Assembly (NCBI GenBank): GCA_937996795.1
Contig: CALKUH010000010.1
Span: forward strand, 1 to 64,000
DNA: 64,000 bases
Source: an uncultured Verrucomicrobiota bacterium
GTDB lineage: Bacteria > Verrucomicrobiota > Kiritimatiellia > CAIVKH01
Direction of reading: 5' to 3'
The notes under the pieces were generated by a model that was not told the origin of the DNA, searched no databases, and saw nothing but the letters and a program-made list of their open reading frames with translations. Numbering within the stretch: position 1 is the stretch's first letter; each line of letters starts with the position of its first letter. Position numbers and translations under genes: made by a program. Below are positions 1 through 7,583 of the stretch, one piece after another.

Positions 1-1
1 G

Positions 2-67
2 CTGCTGATGGACGGGCCCACTCTCGAACGCCAGCCCGTCCCCGCGGACTGGCTGGGGGCCGACTGA
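2..67 (+). CDS. C-terminal end of an unidentified protein (cut by window edge)
   Basis: An open frame of 21 codons runs in from the left edge and stops at TGA 65-67. It ends in 'PVPADWLGAD'. The stop lies 8 bases before the convergent stop of the next gene, as expected for a real gene end in a dense genome. Too little remains to name a family. Confidence 0.3.
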   Translation: MLMDGPTLERQPVPADWLGAD

Positions 68-75
68 TCGCCGTT

Positions 76-1956
76 TCAGTTGGATGGGTCGCGCGCGAGT
101 GCGGGCGTTACGGGCCAGAGCGGGATGCGATGGGTTCCGTTGGTGAGGAATTGAAAGGGACCGGGCAGCGCCCGCCCGGCGGGAATCGGCCGCCCGGCAT
201 AGTCCACTTCGGCGAGTGACGCAAAAGCCGGCAGGGCCTCCACCTTGTCGGCGCGCACCGTGAGGATCAGTTGCTCCGCGTCGAACGCGTACGAGAGATT
301 TCCTCCGAAGAGGCTCTGGGTGTCTTGTCCGGTCAACGCGCGCCACTCGGACGGCTGTAGATGCTTCCAATCCATTCCAGGATGCGGCGCCTGTGCCGCC
401 TCGCGCTCCGGGGGCGGAATCCGCTCCCAGCTCAGGCGAAAGGGATCGGCGGTCAGGAAGACATTAAAATCGGAGCGGTTCCCGTGATCGCGCGGATTCG
501 GAAAGGGCAGGCTGATGGCGAATGGATGTCCGCCCAGGATGTTTCCGAGGATGCGGTTGTTTGATGCCGCGACCGGCGTGCCGTCGCGGAAAATCCGTTT
601 CGTCAGCGTCCGCAGGCGGATGCCGCCCTCCGCATTGTCCAGGAACAGGTTGTGGGCGATGGTGGTCAGCGAGGCATCCTGGACATACAGCCCCATGCCT
701 TCGCCCGTATCGGCGACGGATGGCGTGCCGAACGCGCACGAACCGATGACGATGTTGTGGTCCACCATCGAGGGTTCCTTGGTCAGCTCGACGAAGACGG
801 CGCCCATCGCGTTGTTCAGGAACAGATTCCGCGTCACGCGGGCGTTTTCATTGCGGTTGTCGAGCCAGACGGCCCACGCGTGGTTGTCCCGGAACAGGTT
901 GCCCTCAATGCGTACATCGCTGTGGTGGACTTTCAGCGCCGCGTGCTCCTGCTCGCGGAAGAAGCGGAGGCGGTTGTTGCGCTCGAAGATGTTGCCGGTG
1001 ATGACCGTGCCCTTGTGTGTCCACCCCCACAGGCCGACGAGCCCGTTGTCGCTGATGGTGTTGCCGGCGATCCAATGGCCGCCCCCGATGATCAGGCGGC
1101 GGTCCTCCTCGGCGGTGTCGGTCAACAGTTCCGGTTTCCATGTTTCGCTGCCCACATCAATGCCGAGTGTCTTGGCGAAGCGGATGGTGTTGTGCTCAAT
1201 ACGCCAGTTACGCCCGCTGCGCGTGCTGAACGCGCCGACGCCGTCGTTGGCGCAGTGCTCGAAGATGAAGCCGCGCACGTGGATGTGGGAAAGGCCGCGC
1301 CGGTAGGGTGCGAACAGGCGGGGGCGCACCGCCACTTCCAGCAACCCGGCGCGGCGGTCGCGCGGCAGGTGGAGCAGCAGCCCCTTGCGACCGGGGTCGA
1401 GCATCCAGGTGAGCGGCTGGCGTTCGAGCTCTGCGCGGCTGCGTACTTCGACCAGCGAGGCGCCATCAAGGAAGACCTCGCCCAGCGCGTGGATCGCGGT
1501 TCGTTTGTTGTTCTTTCCGATACGCGTTGCCGGCTCCATGACTTCCCGCAGAAAGGGATTTGGGTCGCCGAACACCGCCGGGTCGAACGCCCCGTACACG
1601 ATGGAGGGGCCTCGCTCCTCCCATGCCGGCGTCCAGGCATTGCTGCCGCGCACGATGACCGCGCCCCCGGTGGCGGCGTGATAGACGATGGGGAGCTCCG
1701 GCGTGCCGCCGCGCGCGGGCTGGACCTGTTCACGGTAGATGCCGGGGAAAACGAGGATCGTGTCGCCCGGTTCAGCCTGTGCCGCCGCGCGCGAGATGGT
1801 GCGGAGGGGCGCGTCTGAACACCCGGGCCCTTCGTCCGATGCGGCGCGATGCGAGGCATCCACGATCCAGTGTCGCCCGTCCGCGATCGACGGTCCTGCG
1901 AGGAGAACAAGCCCGCACAGGGCCAGCTTCAACAAGGACGTGGCATGTGGCGGCAT
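76..1956 (-). CDS. Secreted right-handed parallel beta-helix protein
   Basis: This 626-residue protein starts at the ATG preceding MPPHATSLLKLALCG, which begins a typical signal peptide (hydrophobic core LALCGLVLLAG, likely cut after ADG). The open frame continues upstream, but that stretch is low-complexity and overlaps the next gene. Residues about 30-65 (DAPLRTISRAAAQAEPGDTI) match the start of DUF1565/pectate-lyase-like beta-helix proteins. The middle carries repeated N-rich turns such as 'ITGNIFERNN', 'IEGNLFRDN', 'VTRNLFLNN' and 'IAHNLFLDN', the signature of stacked beta-helix coils. Such proteins usually bind or cleave polysaccharides. No catalytic residues could be assigned, so the substrate is unknown. 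It may share a transcript with the thioredoxin-like gene upstream. Confidence 0.8.
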   Translation of the reverse strand: MPPHATSLLKLALCGLVLLAGPSIADGRHWIVDASHRAASDEGPGCSDAPLRTISRAAAQAEPGDTILVFPGIYREQVQPARGGTPELPIVYHAATGGAVIVRGSNAWTPAWEERGPSIVYGAFDPAVFGDPNPFLREVMEPATRIGKNNKRTAIHALGEVFLDGASLVEVRSRAELERQPLTWMLDPGRKGLLLHLPRDRRAGLLEVAVRPRLFAPYRRGLSHIHVRGFIFEHCANDGVGAFSTRSGRNWRIEHNTIRFAKTLGIDVGSETWKPELLTDTAEEDRRLIIGGGHWIAGNTISDNGLVGLWGWTHKGTVITGNIFERNNRLRFFREQEHAALKVHHSDVRIEGNLFRDNHAWAVWLDNRNENARVTRNLFLNNAMGAVFVELTKEPSMVDHNIVIGSCAFGTPSVADTGEGMGLYVQDASLTTIAHNLFLDNAEGGIRLRTLTKRIFRDGTPVAASNNRILGNILGGHPFAISLPFPNPRDHGNRSDFNVFLTADPFRLSWERIPPPEREAAQAPHPGMDWKHLQPSEWRALTGQDTQSLFGGNLSYAFDAEQLILTVRADKVEALPAFASLAEVDYAGRPIPAGRALPGPFQFLTNGTHRIPLWPVTPALARDPSN

Positions 1957-2002
1957 GGTCAGGCGCGGCTGGAGGCCGTCCGCTGGGGAAGGCGCCGACC
2001 GG

Positions 2003-2560
2003 TTACTTCCACTTGATCGAGCAGCCCATCGGGTTCGTGTTGGTCTTGGGCGCGGGGCGGCCGGCGAGCAGGGCGGCAATCGCGTCGCGCAGGTCGTGCT
2101 GCGTGGCGGACGCGGGTTCCTTCCAGTTGTCGTCGACGCGGCCTTCATAGGCGATCTTGCCGCCGGCGACGATGAAGAGGTGCGGCGTGCAGACCGCTCC
2201 ATAGGCGCGGGCGACGGCCTGCGACTCGTCGCGCAGGTAGGGGAAGTTGAAACCGCGCTGCGCCGCGCGCTCTTTCATCTTCTCGAAGCTGTCGTCCGGA
2301 TAGGTCGCCGCGTCATTCGGGTTGATCGCCGCGAAGGCCGCGCCCTTGGGGCCGAACTCGCGCGCGAGCGCCATGAAGCGGTCCTCGTACGCCTTGGCGT
2401 AGGGGCAGTGGTTGCACGTGAAGGAGAGCACGAGCAGCTGGTTGCCCGCGGATAACGTCTGCAGGGAGTGGGTCCTGCCATCCACACCGGGAAGCGAGAA
2501 GTCAGGGGCGGGCGTGCCGATGGGAAGGGTTTCCGGTCCGCTTTGCGTGATCAACGGCAT
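2003..2560 (-). CDS. Thioredoxin/peroxiredoxin-like family protein
   Basis: The 185-residue protein has a thioredoxin fold of the AhpC/TSA-like group. It contains the 'G..APDFSLPGVDG' entry, a 'SFTCNHCPYAKAYEDR' segment with a CxxC pair (C50, C53 region), and the 'AYGAVCTPHLFIV' cis-proline region. This matches cytoplasmic 'thioredoxin family' proteins of about 180-200 residues in many bacteria; they are thought to be thiol oxidoreductases, but the substrate is unknown. There is no signal peptide. A GGGAG ribosome binding site lies just upstream of the ATG. It is codirectional with the beta-helix gene, 46 bases away. Confidence 0.85.
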   Translation of the reverse strand: MPLITQSGPETLPIGTPAPDFSLPGVDGRTHSLQTLSAGNQLLVLSFTCNHCPYAKAYEDRFMALAREFGPKGAAFAAINPNDAATYPDDSFEKMKERAAQRGFNFPYLRDESQAVARAYGAVCTPHLFIVAGGKIAYEGRVDDNWKEPASATQHDLRDAIAALLAGRPAPKTNTNPMGCSIKWK

Positions 2561-2606
2561 GGCATCATCTCCCGAGGGGCCCGCGCAGGCAGGCGCGTTA
2601 AATGAA

Positions 2607-2681
2607 TGGAGCGGGAGATGGGATTTGAACCCACGACATTCACGTTGGCAACGTGACGCTCTACCACTGAGCTACTCCCGC
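2607..2681 (-). tRNA. tRNA-Gly (GCC)
   Basis: The reverse strand folds as a complete cloverleaf. The acceptor GCGGGAG pairs with CTCCCGC, the D arm is TAGCTCAGTGGTAGAGC, the anticodon arm is TCACG-TTGCCAA-CGTGA with anticodon GCC, and the T arm contains GGGTTCAAATCCC. The 3' CCA is encoded (2607-2609). The 5' half and the upstream promoter are duplicated 370 bases upstream, in front of the GIY-YIG gene. Confidence 0.97.
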
Positions 2682-2693
2682 GTGAGATGTGGA

Positions 2694-2721
2694 AAGTTAG
2701 CGAAGAGAGCGCTGATTTCAA
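2694..2721 (-). promoter_or_regulatory. Promoter of tRNA-Gly
   Basis: On the reverse strand a TTGAAA -35 (2716-2721) is followed after 16 bases by a TAACTT -10 (2694-2699). Transcription would start about 6 bases before the tRNA 5' end at 2681. Both boxes are conserved unchanged in the duplicate at 3064-3091. Confidence 0.6.
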
Positions 2722-2731
2722 GAGCAAATAT

Positions 2732-3007
2732 TCAGACTTTGGATCCTTGAGTTTGGATGTCAGCGAGATATCGAGCGGGGCCCCTCTTCTTGATTCGCAA
2801 CTCCAGGCGACGAGCTTCGGAGGTGGTCGGACACTCTTGATGCCAAAGGAGCGCCCAATCATTTGATCGCCGACTCCAGCGGGAAACCCCGCTGTTGTGC
2901 TGGGCGAGTCGAATCTCCACGTCGGACGTGGAGCCAGTGTAATGAACGCGGAGCGAAGGGGACCAGAGGATGTATACGGTGCACGGAGAATCACGCACGA
3001 CATTCAT
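2732..3007 (-). CDS. Small GIY-YIG superfamily nuclease next to tRNA-Gly
   Basis: This 91-residue protein shows the GIY-YIG fold: a 'TVYIL' first strand, 'HYTGST' in the YIG position, 'DVEIRLAQHNSG' carrying the conserved Arg region, and a late Glu in 'SEARRLELRIKK'. Stand-alone copies resemble the UvrC-like or URI family often found beside RNA genes. The start is the ATG of MNVVRDSPC; the frame is open further upstream only because it runs through a partial tRNA. The gene lies between two copies of an 80-base repeat. The upstream copy supplies the tRNA-Gly promoter and a half tRNA, so this mRNA probably begins like tRNA-Gly. Whether it cuts DNA is not known. Confidence 0.8.
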   Translation of the reverse strand: MNVVRDSPCTVYILWSPSLRVHYTGSTSDVEIRLAQHNSGVSRWSRRSNDWALLWHQECPTTSEARRLELRIKKRGPARYLADIQTQGSKV

Positions 3008-3023
3008 CCCGCGAGGCGCGGGA

Positions 3024-3103
3024 TGACGCTCTACCACTGAGCTACTCCCGCGTGAGATGTGCAAAGTTAGCGAAGAGACCGCTGATTTCAAGAGCAAATA
3101 TTC
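3024..3103 (-). repeat. Partial duplicate of tRNA-Gly 5' half and its promoter
   Basis: These 80 bases repeat 2654-2733 with 2 mismatches. They hold the acceptor 5' strand, D arm and start of the anticodon arm of tRNA-Gly, plus the -10 (3064-3069) and -35 (3086-3091). The anticodon loop is replaced by a perfect 10-bp hairpin (3004-3026) with a 3-base loop, after which the GIY-YIG start codon follows at once. A further 11-base match (2996-3006 to 2632-2642) shows that the break fell inside the anticodon arm. Confidence 0.9.
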
Positions 3104-3198
3104 GGGTGTATACGAGCCCTTCTTTTCCCTCGTTTGCCACTTGCATCTTCCTGCCGGGGACCGGAGACTCGCGCTTTTTCAGCGGGGGAGTTTATCGC

Positions 3199-4287
3199 AT
3201 GGAAGCCGGTATCGTCGGGTTGCCTAACGTGGGCAAGAGCACCTTGTTCAACGCCCTTTCCGCCGCCGGGGCGGAGGCGAGCAATTATCCGTTTTGCACG
3301 ATCGAGCCGAACGTCGGCATCGTGCCGGTGCCGGATCCGCGCCTGGCGACGATCAACAAGTACATCAAGACAAAGAAGATCGTGCCGTCCGCGCTGAAGC
3401 TGGTGGACATAGCCGGGCTGGTGCGCGGCGCGAGCGAGGGGCAGGGCCTCGGCAACAAATTCCTGTCCCACATCCGCAACGTGGACGCGATCCTGCAGGT
3501 CGTCCGCTGTTTTGAAAACGCCGACGTCACGCACGTGGACGGCGACGTCAACCCGGTGCGCGACATCACGACCATCGAGACGGAGTTGCTGCTGGCCGAC
3601 CTGCAGCAGGTCGAGGACAACCTGCACAAGAACCAGAAGATCGCGCGCAGCGGCGACAAGGACGCCATCGCGCGCGTGGCGGTGCTGGAGCTCTGCCAGA
3701 AAGCCCTTGCGGCCGGCAAGCCCGTGCGCTCCGTGGAGCTGGATGAGGAGCAGCGCAAGGTGGTCAAGACGCTCGGCCTGCTTTCCGCAAAACGCATCCT
3801 GTATGTCGCGAATGTCGACGAGAACAACCTCGCGGGCGAGGGTGACCTCGTCGAGTCTGTCCGCCGGTATGCGGCGGAAAACGGCGGCGAGGTGGTCGTG
3901 GTCTGCGCCAAGATCGAAAGCGAGCTCGCGGAACTGGAAGAGGCGGATCGCAACGAGATGCTCGAATCGCTGGGCATGAAGGAACCGGCGCTGGCATCCG
4001 TCGCGCGCGCGGCCTATCACCTGCTCGGGCTCCAGAGTTACTTCACGGCCGGCGAACAGGAAATCCGCGCGTGGCCGGTGCCGATCGGCGCCACGGCCCC
4101 GCAGGCGGCGGGCGTGATCCATACCGACTTCGAGCGCGGCTTTATCCGCGCGGAAATCTACAGCGTGGACGATCTCGTGGCCCATGGCTCCGAGGCCGCG
4201 ATCCGCGCAGCCGGAAAATTGCGGCTCGAAGGCAAGACCTACGTCATGCAGGATGGCGACGTCTGCCACTTCCTGTTCAACGTCTGA
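3199..4287 (+). CDS. ychF: Redox-regulated Obg-family ATPase YchF
   Basis: The 362-residue length is normal for YchF/EngD. The N-terminus has the P-loop GLPNVGKS (residues 7-14), then 'NYPFCTIEPNVG' as switch I and 'DIAGLVRGASEGQGLGNKFL' as the G3 region. The C-terminal TGS-like domain ends in 'GKTYVMQDGDVCHFLFNV'. YchF binds ATP rather than GTP and associates with ribosomes. The start is set by a GGGGGAG ribosome binding site 8 bases upstream. A longer frame upstream only reads through the duplicated tRNA region. Confidence 0.97.
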   Translation: MEAGIVGLPNVGKSTLFNALSAAGAEASNYPFCTIEPNVGIVPVPDPRLATINKYIKTKKIVPSALKLVDIAGLVRGASEGQGLGNKFLSHIRNVDAILQVVRCFENADVTHVDGDVNPVRDITTIETELLLADLQQVEDNLHKNQKIARSGDKDAIARVAVLELCQKALAAGKPVRSVELDEEQRKVVKTLGLLSAKRILYVANVDENNLAGEGDLVESVRRYAAENGGEVVVVCAKIESELAELEEADRNEMLESLGMKEPALASVARAAYHLLGLQSYFTAGEQEIRAWPVPIGATAPQAAGVIHTDFERGFIRAEIYSVDDLVAHGSEAAIRAAGKLRLEGKTYVMQDGDVCHFLFNV

Positions 4288-4320
4288 CGCCGTCGGCGGG
4301 GGCCGGGAGGATCGGACCCC

Positions 4321-5055
4321 ATGCCGGATGTCACAGCCATTGTGGTCTGTCACAACGAGGCGGCGGTGTTGCCGCGCTGCCTCGCCTCCCTCTCGTTCTG
4401 CCGCGAAATCATCGTGGTGGACAAGGCCTCCGCGGATGACAGCGCCGCCGTGGCGCGCGCCGCAGGCGCCCGCGTGCTGGCGGCTCCGCGCGATCCGCCC
4501 TTCGTGGAGGTCACGCGCGCCGAGGTGGCGCCGCTCGCGCGACACGAGTGGCTGCTGTTTCTCGATCCTGATGAAACGCTGCCTCCCGCGCTGGCGACGG
4601 ACTTCGACCGGTTGATGGCTGCGCATCCCGCCGCGGGTGTGTTCGGGCTGCCGATGCGGTATTTCTTTCGCGGTCGTCCGTTGCGCCATGGATTCTGGGG
4701 ACGCGAGGACATGCATCTGCCCCGCCTGGTCCACCGCGATCGGGTGAGCCTGGTACCGCGGATTCATCGCGGGGTGGTGGTGAAGCCAGGTTTTGAAAGC
4801 ATCCGCATTCCGGCCACCGAGGCGAACCGCATCCGGCACGACTGGGCGCACTCGTACCGCGAGGTGTGGGCCAAGCACCAGCGACACCTGTCCTGCGAGG
4901 AGCACACGCGCGGTCCTTCGCTGCGGGCGGGCGCGCGCGGATTCTGGCGGAGTTTCGTTTTGCTGCGCGGCTGGCGCGACGGCTGGCGGGGCTTCGTGTT
5001 GAGCCTGCTCTACGCGCACTACGTGTTGCGCATTGGCGGGTCCGTGCGGCGGTAG
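4321..5055 (+). CDS. Glycosyltransferase family 2
   Basis: The 244-residue protein begins with a GT-A fold: 'VTAIVVCHNEAAVLPRCLASL', 'EIIVVDKASADDSA' and the metal-binding DxD-like 'LLFLDPDETLPP' at about residues 80-90. The pattern and size match the LpsB/WaaE-like GT2 subgroup, which adds sugars to lipopolysaccharide core or similar glycans. The C-terminus is basic and amphipathic, which suggests membrane association. It lies 33 bases after ychF in the same direction and is probably cotranscribed. The sugar donor cannot be read from the sequence. Confidence 0.85.
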   Translation: MPDVTAIVVCHNEAAVLPRCLASLSFCREIIVVDKASADDSAAVARAAGARVLAAPRDPPFVEVTRAEVAPLARHEWLLFLDPDETLPPALATDFDRLMAAHPAAGVFGLPMRYFFRGRPLRHGFWGREDMHLPRLVHRDRVSLVPRIHRGVVVKPGFESIRIPATEANRIRHDWAHSYREVWAKHQRHLSCEEHTRGPSLRAGARGFWRSFVLLRGWRDGWRGFVLSLLYAHYVLRIGGSVRR

Positions 5056-5059
5056 GCGG

Positions 5060-6214
5060 TTACACGAGTTCCGCGAAAATCGCGTCGCTGACAAAAAGAC
5101 CGCGTTCCGTGAGGCGCAGGCGGTTGTCGTCTTCCGCAAGCAGGCCCTCGCGTTGAAGCCAGTCGAGGCGGTCGGCGCAGAGCGAGCGATAGTCAAACCC
5201 TGTTGCCGCGCGGAATTCGTCGCGCGCGATGCCGTCGAGTTGCCGCAGCGCCATCACGAGCGTCTCGCGCGCCTTCGCCTCCGGGTCCAGCCGTTCGCTG
5301 AACGCGCGCGGGCTGCGGCCGTCCCTCATCCGCGCGATGTACGCGTCGAGATCGCGGATGTTGCCGAAGCGCTCGCCCGCCCAGTGCGAATGCGCGGACG
5401 GCCCGACGCCGATGTATTCGCCGCCGCCCCAGTAGAGCCGGTTGTGCGCGCAGGCGAAGCCGGGCCGGGCGAAGTTGGAAATTTCGTAGTGGTGGTAGCC
5501 GCCCGCCGCAAGCGCGGCGCGGACGAGGTTGTACTGCTCCAGCTCGGTGTCGTCGTCGACTTCCTTTACGAAGCCCTTGTTGCGCAGGTCGGTGAGCGGC
5601 GTGCCGTCCTCGAAGATCAGGCAGTAGCAGGCCGCGTGGTCCGGGCCGAGCTCCAGCAGCGCGTCGAGATCGCGCCGCACCACGTCGAGGTTCGCGCCGG
5701 GCACGCCGTAGATCAGGTCGAGGTTGATGTTGCGCACGCCCATGCGGCGCAGCAGGCGGAACCCGTCGCGCGCCTCGTCCGCGGAGTGGATGCGCCCGAG
5801 GAACTCCAGCGTGGGCGGATCGAACGACTGCACGCCGAGCGAAAAGCGGTTCACGCCGGCGCCCAGCAGCAATTCCACCTTCGGTTCCGTCAGCGTGCCG
5901 GGATTCGATTCGCAGGTCCATTCCGTGACGCCGGAGAGGTCCACGCGCCGCGCCAGCCGGTCGAGCATCGCGCGCAAATCCGCGCGCGACAACTCCGTCG
6001 GCGTGCCGCCGCCGATGAAGATCGTATCGGGCCGGAACGACGCGGGCAGTCCGGCGAGTTCCCGGGCAAACGCCTCCAGGAACGCCGGCTGGTCGGGTTG
6101 ATCCTCGCTGCTGACCCGGTGCGCCACCGGCGCCGTGGCCGTGGGCAGCGAATAGAAGTCGCAATAGAGGCACTTGCGCACACAGAACGGCACATGGATG
6201 TAGAGACCGGGCAT
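5060..6214 (-). CDS. hemW: Radical SAM family heme chaperone HemW
   Basis: The 384-residue protein carries the radical-SAM cluster motif CVRKCLYC (Cys 11, 15, 18) and the HemW/HemN signatures 'IFIGGGTPTELS' and 'NPGTL'. It continues with 'GVNRFSLGVQSFD', 'INLDLIYGVPGA' and 'CYCLIFEDGTPL'. The CxxxCxxC spacing without an extra N-terminal domain favours HemW, a heme chaperone, over coproporphyrinogen dehydrogenase HemN. The start is the MPGLYIHVPFC methionine. The frame is open further upstream only because it crosses tRNA-Lys. Its stop faces the glycosyltransferase stop 4 bases away. Confidence 0.93.
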   Translation of the reverse strand: MPGLYIHVPFCVRKCLYCDFYSLPTATAPVAHRVSSEDQPDQPAFLEAFARELAGLPASFRPDTIFIGGGTPTELSRADLRAMLDRLARRVDLSGVTEWTCESNPGTLTEPKVELLLGAGVNRFSLGVQSFDPPTLEFLGRIHSADEARDGFRLLRRMGVRNINLDLIYGVPGANLDVVRRDLDALLELGPDHAACYCLIFEDGTPLTDLRNKGFVKEVDDDTELEQYNLVRAALAAGGYHHYEISNFARPGFACAHNRLYWGGGEYIGVGPSAHSHWAGERFGNIRDLDAYIARMRDGRSPRAFSERLDPEAKARETLVMALRQLDGIARDEFRAATGFDYRSLCADRLDWLQREGLLAEDDNRLRLTERGLFVSDAIFAELV

Positions 6215-6279
6215 GGATGAATGGGTTTTCCACCAAAACGGGGCGCCCGCCTCCGCCTTCGCGCCGCGACGGCGAAGGC

Positions 6280-6355
<76 letters not shown>

Positions 6356-6371
6356 GCCGTGCGAAGGGCGA

Positions 6372-6424
6372 GGTATAGCGAAAGCGCGCTCAATTTGACA
6401 AGTCCCGTTTGGGGCCGCTAGGGT
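6372..6424. promoter_or_regulatory. Overlapping divergent promoters for tRNA-Lys and tRNA-Leu
   Basis: On the forward strand a consensus TTGACA (6395-6400) is followed after 18 bases by TAGGGT (6419-6424), which places the start a few bases before tRNA-Leu. On the reverse strand TTGTCA (6401-6396) is followed after 18 bases by TATACC (6377-6372), about 16 bases before tRNA-Lys. The two -35 boxes share five bases, so both promoters should not be occupied at once. Confidence 0.6.
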
Positions 6425-6433
6425 TCCGCAGTC

Positions 6434-6518
6434 GCTCCCGTGGTGGAATTGGCAGACACGCAGGACTTAGGATCCTGTGCCGCAAGGCGTGGGGGTTCAA
6501 GTCCCTCCGGGAGCACCA
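6434..6518 (+). tRNA. tRNA-Leu (TAG)
   Basis: This is a class II tRNA. The GCTCCCG acceptor pairs with CGGGAGC, the D arm contains GGTGGAATTGGCAGACAC, and the anticodon arm CAGGA-CTTAGGA-TCCTG has anticodon TAG. It has a long variable arm (TGCCGCAAGGCGT), the T arm GGGTTCAAGTCCC and encoded CCA (6516-6518). Confidence 0.97.
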
Positions 6519-6599
6519 GCCTTCGCCGTGGCGGAATGAATGCCGGCGCCTGACAGAGCTACGGCTTGGTGGACGGGTTTTTACTGCTGCTCACAATAT

Positions 6600-7019
6600 A
6601 TGAAACGACCGCTCAGCGTAACCCTGATTGCCGGCGCCTACATGCTGCTGGGCGTGATTTCAATCGTGGCGATCCTGAACAGCCTGTTGGCCGGTGCGTT
6701 CCAATTCAATCTGGGCTTCTTCCTCCTGCCGGTCGGGCTTGGGCTTCGCAAGGGAAAACCTTCCTCACGCCGTTGGGCGTTGTTCTGGGCCGGGCTTACG
6801 GGAATTAGCATCGCGGTGGCCTATATCGTCCTGTTTGCTTCAGATGCCCCTGCCGAAAGCGAGTCGGTCGTGTCCGAATGGCTTCGGGTGATTTTCTATG
6901 CGCTGCCGGGTGTCCTGTTGGCGGGATGCATTGCCATATGGCGGGCGCTTACGTCTCCGAAGGTGCTCGCGTTTTTCGCGGAACCCGGCCCGGCGCCGGG
7001 GGCGGCTCACGAAGGGTGA
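6600..7019 (+). CDS. Small integral membrane protein of unknown function
   Basis: The 139-residue protein has four predicted membrane segments. They are around VTLIAGAYMLLGVISIVAIL, FQFNLGFFLLPVGLGL, WALFWAGLTGISIAVAYIVL and VIFYALPGVLLAGCIAIW. The start is the MKRPLSV methionine; there is no clear ribosome binding site, so the start is provisional. It follows tRNA-Leu and precedes gcvH with a gap of about 150 bases. No family was recognised. Confidence 0.6.
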   Translation: MKRPLSVTLIAGAYMLLGVISIVAILNSLLAGAFQFNLGFFLLPVGLGLRKGKPSSRRWALFWAGLTGISIAVAYIVLFASDAPAESESVVSEWLRVIFYALPGVLLAGCIAIWRALTSPKVLAFFAEPGPAPGAAHEG

Positions 7020-7168
7020 ACCGCCCGCAAACAGACGGCTCGCGTGCGACCCGCTTCCGTCCATCGGGTGCGAATCTGTGCTTGACCTCGCGAAGTGAAT
7101 CCGAAAAAAGGTACGCCAATTGCGGGGCTTCATCCAAGCGCCGCCCAATGAGAGGTTGAGGTTGATTC

Positions 7169-7558
7169 ATGGATACTCCGCGCGAGCTCCGCTATACCAA
7201 GACGCATGAGTGGGTCCGTTGGAACGGCAAGGTGGCGACGGTCGGCATCACCGACTTCGCGCAGGACCAGCTGTCCGACCTGACCTATGTGGAGCTTCCG
7301 ACCGAGGGCGACTCGTTTTCGGCCCAGGAAGAAGTCGCGGTCGTCGAATCCGTGAAGGCCGCCTCCGACATTTACGCGCCGATCAGCGGCACGATCACCG
7401 CCGTCAACAAGGCCCTGCTCGACAAACCGGAACTGATCAACACCGATCCCTACACGGACGGCTGGATCTTCAAGATGGTCCCCGACGATGTCTCGGAACT
7501 GGAGTCCCTCATGGACGCCGACCAGTACGAGTCGATGAATCCGGACGAAGAGAACTAG
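7169..7558 (+). CDS. gcvH: Glycine cleavage system H protein
   Basis: The 129-residue length is typical. The lipoyl-carrier fold is clear: 'YTKTHEWVRWNGKVATVGITDFAQ' at the N-terminus and the lipoylation site 'VESVKAASDIYAP' with Lys63. The C-terminal segment is 'DGWIFKM'. GcvH carries the aminomethyl group between the P, T and L proteins of glycine cleavage. It lies 25 bases before lipB, whose product supplies the octanoyl group for this lysine, so the pair forms a small functional unit. gcvP and gcvT are not in the window, and a solitary H protein can also serve lipoyl relay. Confidence 0.96.
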   Translation: MDTPRELRYTKTHEWVRWNGKVATVGITDFAQDQLSDLTYVELPTEGDSFSAQEEVAVVESVKAASDIYAPISGTITAVNKALLDKPELINTDPYTDGWIFKMVPDDVSELESLMDADQYESMNPDEEN

Positions 7559-7583
7559 TCCGAAACGCACCGCGGAGCCAGCG

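Noticed and set aside
1957..2002. N-terminal extension of the beta-helix protein up to 2202
   Set aside because: The extra 82 codons overlap the thioredoxin-like gene and are Arg-, Ser- and Pro-rich, while a clean signal peptide starts at the methionine at 1956.
2551..3003. Reverse frame reading through tRNA-Gly and ending in a partial GIY-YIG-like text
   Set aside because: The part 'SSSVVERHVANVNVVGSNPISRS' is a translated tRNA. The coding frame of the GIY-YIG gene is the one ending at 2732.
7020..7168. Glycine riboswitch upstream of gcvH
   Set aside because: The conserved glycine aptamer core could not be found in this stretch; a TTGACC box is present but lacks a good -10.
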